Positions 1 through 8,113 are shown, numbered from the stretch's first letter. The stretch: 64,000 nucleotides of DNA from Microbacterium luticocti DSM 19459 (GCF_000422405.1 NZ_AULS01000014.1:1-64000), one strand, 5' to 3'. Made by a program: numbers and translations. The notes: generated by a model not told the origin, from the sequence alone.

Positions 1-190
1 CGTTGCGGCGCGTGATCCGTTCCGGGGTGCGCTCGTAACGAGCCGCGCCGATCTTCGCCGTCGCTTCCGCGTCAACGAGATCCTGCAGGCCGGCTTGCAG
101 CATCCGACGGAACACGTCCGAGTGGGCAAGCTCGGGGTCGGCGAGGACTTCGCCGATCAGGGTCGTCAGGGCAGACTGGTAGTGGGTCAT
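1..190 (-). CDS. IS256-family transposase, N-terminal fragment (runs off left edge)
   Basis: The minus strand from 190 encodes 63 residues starting MTHYQSALTTLIGEVLADPE and continuing through LQDLVDAEATAKIGAARYER and RITRRN. The 'L..A.A...IGA.RYER...R...RNG' block is the hallmark of the N-terminus of Mutator/IS256 transposases, which cut and paste DNA with a DDE catalytic core. The core lies outside the window. A Shine-Dalgarno GGAGAG sits 8 nt before the ATG, fixing the start. Whether the copy is intact cannot be judged here. Confidence 0.85.
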   Translation of the reverse strand, partial: MTHYQSALTTLIGEVLADPELAHSDVFRRMLQAGLQDLVDAEATAKIGAARYERTPERITRRN

Positions 191-305
191 CGTGGGATCT
201 CTCCTTTGCTTCTTGCCGGAAACAACTGGTCATCCCACGGTGGCCCTCCATCGTCAACGACGACGAGGACCCCGCAGGAATTGACACCACGCTATGGGAC
301 TCACC
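1..305 (-). mobile_element. End of an IS256-type insertion sequence (partial)
   Basis: Contains the 5' part of the transposase and about 110 bp of leader. The boundary is an estimate: the segment around 281-305 (TTGACACCACGCTATGGGAC, then TCACCC) looks like an IS256-family terminal repeat, and the unrelated tandem repeat begins about 25 bp further on. The other end and any 8-9 bp target duplication are outside the window, so the right limit is uncertain. Confidence 0.5.
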
Positions 306-329
306 CCCGGGCCGGTCTTCAAGTCCGCG

Positions 330-477
330 TGATTCCGCGGATGCTCGGCACCGTGGCATTCGGATTGGAGGAGTTCTGCACGCAGTCCGCTCCGAAACAT
401 CCCATGATCCCGCGGATGCTCGGCACCGTGGTGTTCGGATTGGAGGAGTTCTGCACGCGGTCCGCTCCGCGGCATCC
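330..477. repeat. Two-copy 74-bp direct repeat
   Basis: The stretch 330-402 is repeated at 404-477 with few changes; both carry CGGATGCTCGGCACCGTGG followed by a GGATTGGAGGAGTTCTGCAC block. It sits between the IS end and the TetR promoter and has no convincing gene. Both strands are open only because the unit lacks stops. It resembles the other short intergenic tandem arrays in this window. Confidence 0.75.
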
Positions 478-486
478 ACGCCTCTC

Positions 487-515
487 TTGTTATGAAACGC
501 ACCGTTGCGTATCAT
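487..515 (+). promoter_or_regulatory. tetR promoter with overlapping palindromic operator
   Basis: TTGTTA (487-492) and TATCAT (510-515) are separated by exactly 17 bp. The -10 ends 7 nt before the ATG at 523, so the mRNA is probably leaderless. An inverted repeat covers the whole promoter: ATGAAACGCA (492-501), 4-nt centre CCGT, TGCGTATCAT (506-515), with 9 of 10 arm positions pairing. This is the size and form of a TetR-family operator, implying autorepression. Confidence 0.75.
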
Positions 516-522
516 TACGCCC

Positions 523-1116
523 ATGACCTCCCCCGCCGTCGGACGACCCACCGACGAAGAGCTGACCGCGCGCATCCTCGATGTGGGCGGCGCCATGCTC
601 ATCGCCGACGGCTACGCCCGCCTGCGGGTGGAGCACATCGCACGCGAAGCCGGCTGCGGCAAGACCGCGATCTATCGGCGCTACCCCGACAAGGCGACCC
701 TGGTGGCTGCGATCATCCGCGAGCACATCAGCCTCGGCGACATGCCCGACACCGGCAGCGTCGCCGACGACCTGTTCGAGCACGCGCTGCAGAACCAGCG
801 CAACCAGACCGACACCGGCGACACCGGCAACGGGCTGCGCGCGATGTTCGAGCCCGACGTCTTTCCTCGGCTGTGGGACGACTTCTTCCGCGCCCGCCGC
901 GACCAGGGCGTCGCGATCATCGAGCGTGGCATCGCCCGCGGCGAGCTGCCGGCAGACGTCGACGCCGACCTCATCCTCGACACGATCGCCGGGCTCACCC
1001 TCTACCGACAGTCGGTCAAAGGCATCCGCCTCACGGCCGACCACTACCGTGCCGTCATCGCCGCACTGCTGCAGACCCCGCCGCTGCGCGCCGACACCCC
1101 ACCGCTGCCTGACTGA
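523..1116 (+). CDS. TetR/AcrR-family transcriptional repressor
   Basis: 197 aa, usual for TetR repressors. The N-terminal helix-turn-helix is clear (residues about 15-60: VEHIAREAGCGKTAIYRRYPDKATLVAA), followed by an all-helical ligand domain with no recognisable pocket signature. I chose ATG 523 rather than the in-frame TTG at 505 because the -10 box and operator end immediately before 523. The protein should bind the palindrome at 492-515 and control itself and probably the MFS transporter 115 bp downstream. The inducer is unknown. Confidence 0.88.
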   Translation: MTSPAVGRPTDEELTARILDVGGAMLIADGYARLRVEHIAREAGCGKTAIYRRYPDKATLVAAIIREHISLGDMPDTGSVADDLFEHALQNQRNQTDTGDTGNGLRAMFEPDVFPRLWDDFFRARRDQGVAIIERGIARGELPADVDADLILDTIAGLTLYRQSVKGIRLTADHYRAVIAALLQTPPLRADTPPLPD

Positions 1117-1231
1117 CCGCTGACGCAGCGCGACCGGCCCCGACACAGCTCGACCGGCCCCGCCGCGGCAGCCGCCGCATCCCCCCAACCGCGCCACGAC
1201 GCGCCCAAGACCCCGAAGAAGAGGTCCACCG

Positions 1232-2956
1232 ATGAGCCCCCGACCGAACCGAGGCCCGAACAGGGCACCGAGCACGCCCTCGAGCAGCAGCCCGAACGGA
1301 GCCCCGAGCACCGTCCCGAGCAGCAGCCCGAGCACGCCCTCGAGCAGCGCACCGCACAGCGCCCCGGGCGCGCCCTCGAGCAGCACCCCGAACAGCACCC
1401 CGGGCACCGCCTCGAACCGGGTCCCGAACGGGGCCCCGGGCAGCACCCCGGGCACCGCCCGCAGCGGCACGGCGAACCGGGAGATACTCACCGCATCCAT
1501 GCCCACCGTCACAGCCCGCACGGTGGTCGGCTTTCTCGTGTTCTGCGAGCTGGCCAGCGGTTTCGTGCAGGGGTACTACCCGCCGCTGCTGGGCGCCATC
1601 GCCGCCCACCTGCAGGTCAGCGACGCCGACATCACCTGGTTTCTGACCGTGCAGACCCTCGCGGCGGCGGTCTGCGTGCCGTTGCTGGCCAAACTCGGCG
1701 ACATCTTCGGCCATCGACGGATGCTGCGGATCGCGGTGGTCTCGGTGCTCATCGGCACGATCGTCACCGCGCTGCTGCCGCCTTACCCCTTCGTGCTCGT
1801 CGCGCGGGTGCTGGTCGGTCCGCTCGCGGTGTGGCTGCCGCTCGAGGTCGCGCTCGTGCACAGTCGCATCCGCGGCGAGAGCGCCCGCACCGCGATCGGC
1901 CTGCTCGTCTCGTGCCTGACCGGTGGAGCGATCCTCGGCACCATCGCCTCGGGCGCCGTCGGCAGCGTCTCGCCGTCGCTGACCGTCACCCTGCTGGTGC
2001 CGGTCGTCTTCGTCGCGGTCGCCGCGTTCGCGGTGTTCGTCAAGGTGCCCGAATCCAGCAGCCGCGCGGCCGCGAAGGTCGACGTCGTCGGGTTCGCCGG
2101 ACTCGCCGTCGCCATGGTGGCGCTGCTGGCCGGGCTGCGCCTGGCCGGCGAGGCGGGCTTCGCCGCGCCGGGCACCCTGATCGCGCTCGGCGTCGCGCTG
2201 GTCGTGTTCGTGCTCTGGGTGATCTGGGAGCTGCGCGTCGCGCACCCGGCGATCGACATCCGGCTCACCGTCTCGCCGCGACTCGGTCCGATCTATCTCG
2301 TCGCATTCCTGTTCGGCATGGTGATGTTCGGGTCGCAGGCGCCGATCACGACGTTCCTGTCGGCCGACCCGGATGCCACCGGCTACGGGTTCGCGGCCGG
2401 ACCGGGCCTGGCCTCGGCGGTGATCGCGGTCGTCACGATCCTCGCCACGATCGGCGCCGCCGTGTTCGCACCGATCGCGCGGCGCATCGGCATCCGCACC
2501 GTGCTCGTCGTCGGCGCGTGCGCGGCCGCGGCCGGCTCGCTGTTCCAGATCGCGTTGCACGAGCAGCTGTGGCAGATCTTCGTCGCCAACGCCATCTCGG
2601 GCGCCGGCATGGGGCTGCTGCTCGGCGCCCTGCCGGCACTGCTGGCCGAGCGGGCGCCGCACGACGCCACCGGCATCGCGACGGGCGTCTACAACTCGCT
2701 GCGCACCCTCGGAGGCGCTGCCGCCGGCGCCGTCTTCGCCCTCGTGCTCGCCGGGTTCACCGCATCCGGCACCCTCACCTCGTCGATCGGCGGGTACGTC
2801 ACCGTCTGGGCGATCTGCGCCGGCGCGTTCGTCGTCGCCGCGGTCGCGCTGACGCTCATGAAGATGCCCGGCGCGACCGGCGACGCCGACGACGACTCCG
2901 GCGCGACCGGCGACTCGGGCGCGCCCGGCGACTCCACCCCTCTCACGGAAGGCTGA
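1232..2956 (+). CDS. MFS transporter (DHA2-like) with Ser/Pro-rich N-terminal extension
   Basis: 574 aa. From residue about 90 it is a typical major-facilitator protein of about 485 aa with 12-14 hydrophobic segments and the loop motif GDIFGHRRML between TM2 and TM3 (motif A). The first 89 residues are a low-complexity Ser/Pro/Thr/Asn tail encoded by imperfect repeats of CCGAGCAGCACCCCGAACAG-like units, unusual for the family. The ATG at 1232 has a good Shine-Dalgarno (AAGAAGAGG); an alternative start is ATG 1499, which removes the repeat. The M20 hydrolase follows after 2 bp, so the two are co-transcribed, and an exchange or uptake role for an amide conjugate is possible. The substrate is unknown. 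Confidence 0.85.
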   Translation: MSPRPNRGPNRAPSTPSSSSPNGAPSTVPSSSPSTPSSSAPHSAPGAPSSSTPNSTPGTASNRVPNGAPGSTPGTARSGTANREILTASMPTVTARTVVGFLVFCELASGFVQGYYPPLLGAIAAHLQVSDADITWFLTVQTLAAAVCVPLLAKLGDIFGHRRMLRIAVVSVLIGTIVTALLPPYPFVLVARVLVGPLAVWLPLEVALVHSRIRGESARTAIGLLVSCLTGGAILGTIASGAVGSVSPSLTVTLLVPVVFVAVAAFAVFVKVPESSSRAAAKVDVVGFAGLAVAMVALLAGLRLAGEAGFAAPGTLIALGVALVVFVLWVIWELRVAHPAIDIRLTVSPRLGPIYLVAFLFGMVMFGSQAPITTFLSADPDATGYGFAAGPGLASAVIAVVTILATIGAAVFAPIARRIGIRTVLVVGACAAAAGSLFQIALHEQLWQIFVANAISGAGMGLLLGALPALLAERAPHDATGIATGVYNSLRTLGGAAAGAVFALVLAGFTASGTLTSSIGGYVTVWAICAGAFVVAAVALTLMKMPGATGDADDDSGATGDSGAPGDSTPLTEG

Positions 2957-2958
2957 CC

Positions 2959-4167
2959 ATGTCTGAGATCCCCGATTTCCGCGGCGAGGCCGCTGCGCTG
3001 ATGCCCGACCTGGTCACGCTGCGGCGGGCCCTGCACGCCGATCCCGAGCTCGGGCTCGAGCTGCCGCGCACCCAGCAGAAGGTGCTCGCCGCCCTCGAGG
3101 GCCTGCCGCTTCAGATCACGACCGGCACCCGCACGACCTCGGTGGTCGCGGTGCTGCGTGGCCAGCTGCCCGGGCCCGCCGTCATCCTGCGCGGCGACAT
3201 GGATGCGCTGCCGATCGACGAGGCCACCGGGCTCGAGTTCGCGTCGTCGAACGGCGCGATGCACGCGTGCGGGCACGACCTGCACACCGCGGGCCTGGTC
3301 GGCGCCGCCCGGCTGCTGGCGGCGCACCGCGACCGGTTGCACGGCTCGGTCGTGTTCATGTTCCAGCCCGGCGAAGAGGGACACGGCGGCGCCAAGGTCA
3401 TGATCGACGAGGGGGTGCTGGATGCCGCGGGCTCGCGCGCCGTGGCCGCGTACGCCGTCCACGTGGCGCCCGGTCCACGTGGCGTGTTCGCGACCCGGCC
3501 TGGTGCGGTGGCGGCGGGCTCGAACCAGCTCACCGTGACCGTGCGCGGTCGCGGCGGGCACGGGTCGCAGCCGCATCAGACCCTCGACCCGGTGCCGGTC
3601 GCGGCCGAGATCGTGCTGGCGCTGCAGAGCTTCGTCACGCGGCGGTTCGACGCGTTCGATCCGATCGTGCTGTCGGTCACCCGTCTTGACACCGGCGCCG
3701 GGGCGGTGAACGTCATCCCCGAACAGGCGCGGCTGGCGGCGACGGTGCGCACGATGTCGGCCGCGTCGCTGGCGCGGCTGCAGCAGGAACTGCCGCGCCT
3801 GGTTCGCGGCATCGCGCAGGCGCACGGCCTCGACGCCGACGTGTCGTTCGAGGTGATGTACCCGGTGACCGTGAACGCGGCCGACGAGACGCAGGATGCG
3901 GTGGCCGTGCTGCGCGACGTGTTCGGCGAGCAGCGGGTGCAGCAGATGCCCTCGCCGATGATGGGGTCGGAGGACTTCGCGTTCGTGCTGGATGAGGTGC
4001 CGGGCGTGTTCCTCGCGCTGCTGACCTCGCCGCCCGAGGTCGACCTCGCCACTGCGGAGTGGAACCACTCGCCGCGGGTGCTGTTCGACGACGCGGTGCT
4101 CGGCGACCAGGCCGCCGCGCTGGCGACGCTCGCGTTCCGCCGGACTCAGCTCGGCGACGCCGGCTGA
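2959..4167 (+). CDS. M20 family metallo-amidohydrolase (hippurate/IAA-amino-acid hydrolase type)
   Basis: 402 aa, full length for the M20D amidohydrolase group, which splits N-acyl amino acids with a two-metal centre. Visible motifs: GDMDALP, HACGHDLHTA (metal-binding Cys and His), PGEEGHGGAKVMIDEG (catalytic Glu pair), HVAPGPRG, and a late MGSEDFAF. A dimerisation domain occupies the middle (GRGGHGSQPH). No signal peptide, so cytosolic. It starts 2 bp after the MFS gene with GGAAGG as ribosome site, so the pair probably takes up and cleaves one conjugate. Whether the true substrate is an auxin conjugate, hippurate or another N-acyl amino acid cannot be read from sequence. Confidence 0.9.
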   Translation: MSEIPDFRGEAAALMPDLVTLRRALHADPELGLELPRTQQKVLAALEGLPLQITTGTRTTSVVAVLRGQLPGPAVILRGDMDALPIDEATGLEFASSNGAMHACGHDLHTAGLVGAARLLAAHRDRLHGSVVFMFQPGEEGHGGAKVMIDEGVLDAAGSRAVAAYAVHVAPGPRGVFATRPGAVAAGSNQLTVTVRGRGGHGSQPHQTLDPVPVAAEIVLALQSFVTRRFDAFDPIVLSVTRLDTGAGAVNVIPEQARLAATVRTMSAASLARLQQELPRLVRGIAQAHGLDADVSFEVMYPVTVNAADETQDAVAVLRDVFGEQRVQQMPSPMMGSEDFAFVLDEVPGVFLALLTSPPEVDLATAEWNHSPRVLFDDAVLGDQAAALATLAFRRTQLGDAG

Positions 4168-4240
4168 CTGGTCCGGACGCCGGGACATCCCACCCAGCCG
4201 GCGCCCGGCCCCCAGCCCCCAGCCCCACCCTTTGGTGATG

Positions 4241-4292
4241 GTTGCCGCAAATGGTCGAAAAGATCGCGATCATAGCGACCATTTGCGGCAAC
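4241..4292. terminator. Long perfect inverted repeat between convergent genes
   Basis: GTTGCCGCAAATGGTCG (4241-4257) is matched exactly by CGACCATTTGCGGCAAC (4276-4292), a 17-bp stem with an 18-nt loop that itself contains GATCGCGATC. It lies between the end of the M20 gene and the end of the minus-strand lipoprotein gene, so it could stop transcription from both sides, though there is no U-tract. Relatives of the same arms recur at 11970-12022, which suggests a mobile or repeat family rather than a simple terminator. Confidence 0.6.
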
Positions 4293-4382
4293 TACCGGCA
4301 CGGTCGGGTCGGTGACGAAATGACTTCGCCCGCGAACAGCGGCTTCAGCATGAGGGACCGTCTTTCCTTCCCAAGATCTCGC

Positions 4383-4883
4383 TCACGAGAAGGCCGGTCG
4401 CAGAGTCTCGCTCTTCTCCAGCTCGACAGCGAGCGCCTGGACCGGAGATCTTGTGGACTTCACGAGGCTCTTGCCATCGGGTGCCCGCAGGTCGACGGAT
4501 GAGACGTCGTCGCACACGTTCAACATCACGACAGAGAAGTCACCCTCAACAGACCGTGGTTCAACGACCGTCACAAGCGTTTCGCCGCTCTTCACGACGC
4601 CCTCTGCGTGATAGCGGGTGAGATTCTTCTTGTCCGCGTCGAGTGCAGTCCCTGTCGACCATCGATACGCCTCTTCAAACGTCGCGGGGTCCGACAGATC
4701 GACCTTGTTCAACGCTTGCGTGTACGCCCGGTACGTGGCCTCCGCCGCCTTGTACGCGTCGGCTTCGCTGGTGAACCGTGGACTCGGGGTCGCGCTCGGC
4801 GCCAGCTGCGGGGGCTGCGGTGTGCAGCCGGTCAACACCGCGAGCACGAGCACCGCGGCGGTCACGATGGCACGGCGAGACAT
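4383..4883 (-). CDS. Paralogous lipoprotein, copy 1 (C-terminally shortened)
   Basis: 166 aa. The N-terminus MSRRAIVTAAVLVLAVLTGC is a signal peptide with a lipobox (LTGC), so the mature protein is lipid-anchored outside the membrane. After a Pro/Ser linker comes the family block PRFTSEADAYKAAEATYRAY and a roughly 90-residue domain with a conserved Cys (VCDDVSSVDL). It shares this plan with copies at 5055, 5680 and 7069 but lacks the last 10-13 residues (the TGLLV... tail with a terminal Cys). The start at the Met before the Arg-Arg pair was chosen because the signal peptide begins there. The block resembles small NTF2-like lipoproteins, but I do not recognise a function. Confidence 0.8.
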   Translation of the reverse strand: MSRRAIVTAAVLVLAVLTGCTPQPPQLAPSATPSPRFTSEADAYKAAEATYRAYTQALNKVDLSDPATFEEAYRWSTGTALDADKKNLTRYHAEGVVKSGETLVTVVEPRSVEGDFSVVMLNVCDDVSSVDLRAPDGKSLVKSTRSPVQALAVELEKSETLRPAFS

Positions 4884-4989
4884 GCACCCCACCGTACCGA
4901 GATCCCCCGAACCGCCGTCGAAATCATCCACAGACCTCGTCCACCTCCGCCCCGGCTATCACCTGTCGTTCGTGTTGTTGCCGCCACGC

Positions 4990-4999
4990 GGGGGGGGGG
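4990..4999. repeat. G10 homopolymer tract
   Basis: Ten consecutive G in the 171-bp gap upstream of the copy-1 lipoprotein gene, about 107 bp before its start codon. Tracts of this length are slippage-prone. It could tune promoter spacing, but no promoter element could be tied to it. Confidence 0.7.
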
Positions 5000-5054
5000 A
5001 ACGTGGCTGCCTCTCTCGCCAAGGGAGCTTCGAAACTCAAGAGGGCGAGGATGA

Positions 5055-5597
5055 TCAGCCTTCACACGGTGTGGAACTCCCAGAGATGCTACTGACGAGG
5101 AGACCTGTGGCTGAAGTGGAGTCTGGAATGAAGGTGAAGGTCAACGGCTGCAGGTCTGGTCGTTCTGGTCTGACCAGAGAATGTCCGGACTTATCGAGCA
5201 GGTTCACACCGCTGATGTCCATGCAGACATCCAATGCAACAACCGCCTCGTGTTCGGGCGTAAAGGATCGACGCACGATAGACCCTGGCTTGGTGTCACC
5301 ATCCAATGTCCAGCCTTCGGAATACATGTGCGTCAACGACTTCTTGTCGGCGTCGAGCGCATCTCCGACCTCGAGCTTGTATACCGGCTCGAATGTCGCG
5401 GGGGAGACGAGTTCGACCTGGTTGCTCGCGTCGACATACGCCCGGTACGTGGCCTCCGCGGCCGTGTACCCGTCGGCTTCGCTGGTGAACCGCGGACTCG
5501 GGGTCGGGCTCGGCGCGGGATGCGGGGGCCGCGGTGCGCAGCCGGTCAACACCGCGAGCACGAGCACCGCGGTGGCCACGATCACACGGGGAGACAT
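5055..5597 (-). CDS. Paralogous lipoprotein, copy 2
   Basis: 180 aa: MSPRVIVATAVLVLAVLTGC signal peptide and lipobox, a Pro/Ser/Thr linker, PRFTSEADGYTAAEATYRAY, then a divergent globular domain with one central Cys (DVCMDISGV) and a C-terminal Cys (SSTPCEG). DNA around the conserved block is nearly identical to copies 1 and 4, but the C-terminal half has diverged strongly, as expected from tandem duplication with later conversion. The 20 bases just before the start (GGTACGGTGGGGTGC ATG) are also shared with copy 1. Function not recognised. Confidence 0.82.
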   Translation of the reverse strand: MSPRVIVATAVLVLAVLTGCAPRPPHPAPSPTPSPRFTSEADGYTAAEATYRAYVDASNQVELVSPATFEPVYKLEVGDALDADKKSLTHMYSEGWTLDGDTKPGSIVRRSFTPEHEAVVALDVCMDISGVNLLDKSGHSLVRPERPDLQPLTFTFIPDSTSATGLLVSSISGSSTPCEG

Positions 5598-5679
5598 GCA
5601 CCCCACCGTACCGAGATTCGCCGCCCCATCACCCTGCGGTGAATGACGTCCGTCGACCAGGTCGCCGCAGCCGAGTTGA

Positions 5680-6219
5680 TCAGCACGCTGGTCCCTCCGT
5701 TCGTCCCCCGATAGCCGCCACCACGAAGCCGGTGGGAGACCCGTCGGAGCCATGGACCTCCACTGCGACACTCTGGACATCCGGACGGTCTGGTGAAACA
5801 AGCGATGCACCATCCTCGCTTCGAATGTCGACAGAGGACACGTCGACGCATGCCGCCAGCACGACCTCGTCAAGAGGTGGTGTCGCCTCAGTTGCAGTCA
5901 GGGAGAGGATCCGCGTACTACCCAACATCGAGACGTTCTCCGCGTGATACGCGGTCAACGTCTTCTTGTCCGCGGATTGGCGGCCCTCAGTAGCCCACCG
6001 GTAGACGTCTTCGAACGTCGCTGGATCTGAGATATCGACGGCATTGAGCGCATCTACGTACGCCCGGTACGTGTCTTCCGCGGCCTTGTAAGCGTCGGCT
6101 TCGCTCGTGAACCGCGGACTCGGCGTCGGGCTCGGTGCCGGATGCGGCGGCTGCGGGCTGCAGCCAGTCACCATCGCAAGCACGACGACCGTGGCGACCA
6201 CGATCGCACGGCGGGACAT
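5680..6219 (-). CDS. Paralogous lipoprotein, copy 3
   Basis: 179 aa: MSRRAIVVATVVVLAMVTGC signal peptide with lipobox VTGC, linker PPHPAPSPTPSPRFTSEADA, then AYKAAEDTYRAY and a domain with a central Cys (AACVDVSSVDIR) and a C-terminal PTGFVV...GPAC tail. It sits 82 bp upstream of copy 2 on the same strand and directly downstream of the PKD-like gene (22 bp), so it may be part of a minus-strand operon running from 7599 to 4383. Function not recognised; all copies likely do related work at the cell surface. Confidence 0.82.
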   Translation of the reverse strand: MSRRAIVVATVVVLAMVTGCSPQPPHPAPSPTPSPRFTSEADAYKAAEDTYRAYVDALNAVDISDPATFEDVYRWATEGRQSADKKTLTAYHAENVSMLGSTRILSLTATEATPPLDEVVLAACVDVSSVDIRSEDGASLVSPDRPDVQSVAVEVHGSDGSPTGFVVAAIGGRTEGPAC

Positions 6220-6241
6220 GCATACCACCGGACCCAGATGG

Positions 6242-7075
6242 TCAGCAGCCGGGGCCGGTGGGGTCTTCGGTGCAGGTGTGGGCGACCAGCATGGTGTGGG
6301 CTTCGTAGATGCGGATGCTCTGGGTGCTGCTGGTGGCGGACACGAACCCGGAGACGGCCTGTGTCCAGCCAGTGTCGAAGGTCACGACCGGGCTGTAGGC
6401 GACGGTGACCCGGACGGTGTACCTGCCGCGGGCGGTGTACACGTGACTGGTGGGGGTCTCGGTGAACTGCGGTTCCCTGGCGCGGGACCACAGGGTGCCG
6501 GCGGTGCCGGTTCTCAGGCTGGTGCCGTCGCCGGGGGCCCAGGTGAAGTGGTGTGGGGTGAACCGGACAGTCACCGCATGATCGAACAACTCCCCATGCA
6601 ACGTCTGGGCCGGGGCGGTGGCCACCAGGTTCACCGGCAGTCCCACGATCCCGACCCCGGCAGGCTCCGTGGCCAGCACCGGTGGTGTCGGCCGGAACCT
6701 GGCCAAGTCGGTGAGCGTGACCGTCGGGATCGCCTCGGCCGCCGGTGTCGGAGTGGCCGACGGGGTCAGCCGACACGGCACCGACACGGTCTTGCAGTCC
6801 ACCGGCGTCACCGCACCCGGCACCGCCGGCAACGCATCAGGATTCGGATGCGGGACCGGGGTGGAGTTCCCGCCATTGCCGTTGCTGCGATACTGCGATG
6901 CGTCTGTGCGGTTTGTCTCATTGCCGCCGCCCGTGGTCTTCTCCGCTCGTACATCCACGCCATCGAATGTGTTAGTCGACCACGTTCTCGTTGTCCCGCC
7001 GTCGTCAGATGGCGGTGTGTCTGCAATCGGCGTGATGAGGAGTGATGCTACGACGGCGACAGCGGCGATCAACAT
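6242..7075 (-). CDS. Secreted PKD-like domain protein
   Basis: 277 aa. The N-terminus MLIAAVAVVASLLITPIADT is hydrophobic and looks like a signal peptide or anchor, but has no positive residue. The codons just upstream in frame encode GTKRRAQ, yet contain no usable start, so the start is uncertain. A long Ser/Thr/Asn/Pro linker (residues about 25-125) leads to a PKD-like beta domain near the C-terminus (FTWAPGDGTSL, HVYTARGRYTVRVTV). Such domains in actinobacteria sit on the surface and mediate binding. The start overlaps the end of lipoprotein copy 4 by 7 nt, so translation is probably coupled. Partner or ligand unknown. Confidence 0.75.
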   Translation of the reverse strand: MLIAAVAVVASLLITPIADTPPSDDGGTTRTWSTNTFDGVDVRAEKTTGGGNETNRTDASQYRSNGNGGNSTPVPHPNPDALPAVPGAVTPVDCKTVSVPCRLTPSATPTPAAEAIPTVTLTDLARFRPTPPVLATEPAGVGIVGLPVNLVATAPAQTLHGELFDHAVTVRFTPHHFTWAPGDGTSLRTGTAGTLWSRAREPQFTETPTSHVYTARGRYTVRVTVAYSPVVTFDTGWTQAVSGFVSATSSTQSIRIYEAHTMLVAHTCTEDPTGPGC

Positions 7076-7599
7076 TTGGGCCCGTCGCTTCGTCCCGATA
7101 CCTTGTCCACAAGCAGGCCCGTAGGTGAATCATCGCTGGTGGTCACGTGCACCCTGATCGCTTGAACCGGTCGACGATCCGCACTGACGAGCGATTCGCC
7201 GTTCTTGTCCCGTAGGACGACATCCGACACGTCGAGGCATCCGTGCAATGTCACATCACTCAGGTCCGCCGACACTGTGCCGGGTTCGAGGAGGGTGATC
7301 ACGGTGCTGCCTTCGACCGTGTCCCCGTCCGCGTGATACGCAGTCAGGTTCTTCTTGTCCGCGTCTAACGCCGTCCCCGTCTCCCAGCGATACACGTCCT
7401 CAAATGTTGCGGGTCTGCTGAGATCCACCTTGTTGAGTACGGCGATGTACGCCCGGTACGTGGCCTCCGCGGCCTTGTACGCGTCGGCTTCGCTGGTGAA
7501 CCGCGGACTCGGGGTCGGGCTCGGTGCCGGCTGTGGGGTGCAGCCGGTCAGCACCGCGAGCACCAGCACCGCGGCGGCCACGATCGTACGACGAGACAT
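7069..7599 (-). CDS. Paralogous lipoprotein, copy 4
   Basis: 176 aa: MSRRTIVAAAVLVLAVLTGC signal peptide and lipobox, short linker, PRFTSEADAYKAAEATYRAY, ETGTALDADKKNLTAYHADG, central Cys (HGCLDVSDVVLRD), tail SPTGLLVDKVSGRSDGPKC. It is first in the minus-strand run 7599 to 4383, and its upstream sequence (TGTGGATAACTTC, then GGGTACGGTG just before the ATG) is matched in part upstream of copy 1, so the duplicated unit included the promoter. Function not recognised. Confidence 0.82.
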   Translation of the reverse strand: MSRRTIVAAAVLVLAVLTGCTPQPAPSPTPSPRFTSEADAYKAAEATYRAYIAVLNKVDLSRPATFEDVYRWETGTALDADKKNLTAYHADGDTVEGSTVITLLEPGTVSADLSDVTLHGCLDVSDVVLRDKNGESLVSADRRPVQAIRVHVTTSDDSPTGLLVDKVSGRSDGPKC

Positions 7600-8113
7600 G
7601 CACATCACCGTACCCAGATCCGCCGATCCGCCGCAGAAGTTATCCACAGCCCCGCCACCCCGGCCGCGACTGCCACTTGTCGTTGGAACCCTCGGGAGAG
7701 CCCCGAGGCGAAAGGATGACCGGGCGGCGGCTGCTCGCCCGTGCGCGGGTCAGGTCCGATTCGCGCCTGCGCAGCTATAACTCGTGCCCGGCGCACGTGC
7801 ACCCCGCGCGCCCGGCGCAGACGCACCCCCCCGCGCCCCGCGCAGACGCCCCCCCCCCCCCCCCCCCCCGCGCCCCGCGCAGGCGCACCTCGCGCGACGC
7901 TTATGCAGGCGACGGGTGCGGCGCGTGCCCCGCGCGACCGATGTGCGACCTGCGCCTGACGCGGGCGAACCCTTCTGGGCCACGCGTACGTCACGACCAT
8001 CCAGGCAGCTGTCGCCTGACGCGGGTGATCGCGCGCGGGCGAAGGCGCGCGGCAGCAGGTAGGCGGAGCGCACACCCCTCGACCAACCGCGCCGCTGATG
8101 CCACACTCGAGGG
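7600..8113. other. 514-bp divergent gap with C-rich tandem repeats
   Basis: Holds the promoter side of lipoprotein copy 4, a small stem (CCTCGGG 7690-7696, CCCGAGG 7702-7708) and a run of roughly 30-bp units with the core CGCGCCCCGCGCAGACGC between 7795 and 7890. The open frames here on both strands are compositional and I see no gene. A CACACT -10 (8102-8107) lies 6 nt before the next start at 8114. Confidence 0.6.
7849..7869. repeat. C21 homopolymer tract
   Basis: Twenty-one consecutive C within the repeat-rich gap. This length is exceptional even in a high-GC genome and should vary by slippage, or it could be a sequencing or assembly artefact. No gene frame depends on it. Confidence 0.75.

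Noticed and set aside
95..526. 143-codon plus-strand frame with two 25-residue repeats near the left edge
   Set aside because: It crosses the transposase antisense, the IS end and the 74-bp direct repeat; no ribosome site or family resemblance.
7640..7648. Perfect DnaA box TTATCCACA
   Set aside because: Single occurrence without a cluster, AT-rich unwinding region, dnaA or dnaN; a degenerate version occurs upstream of lipoprotein copy 1, so it belongs to the duplicated promoter.
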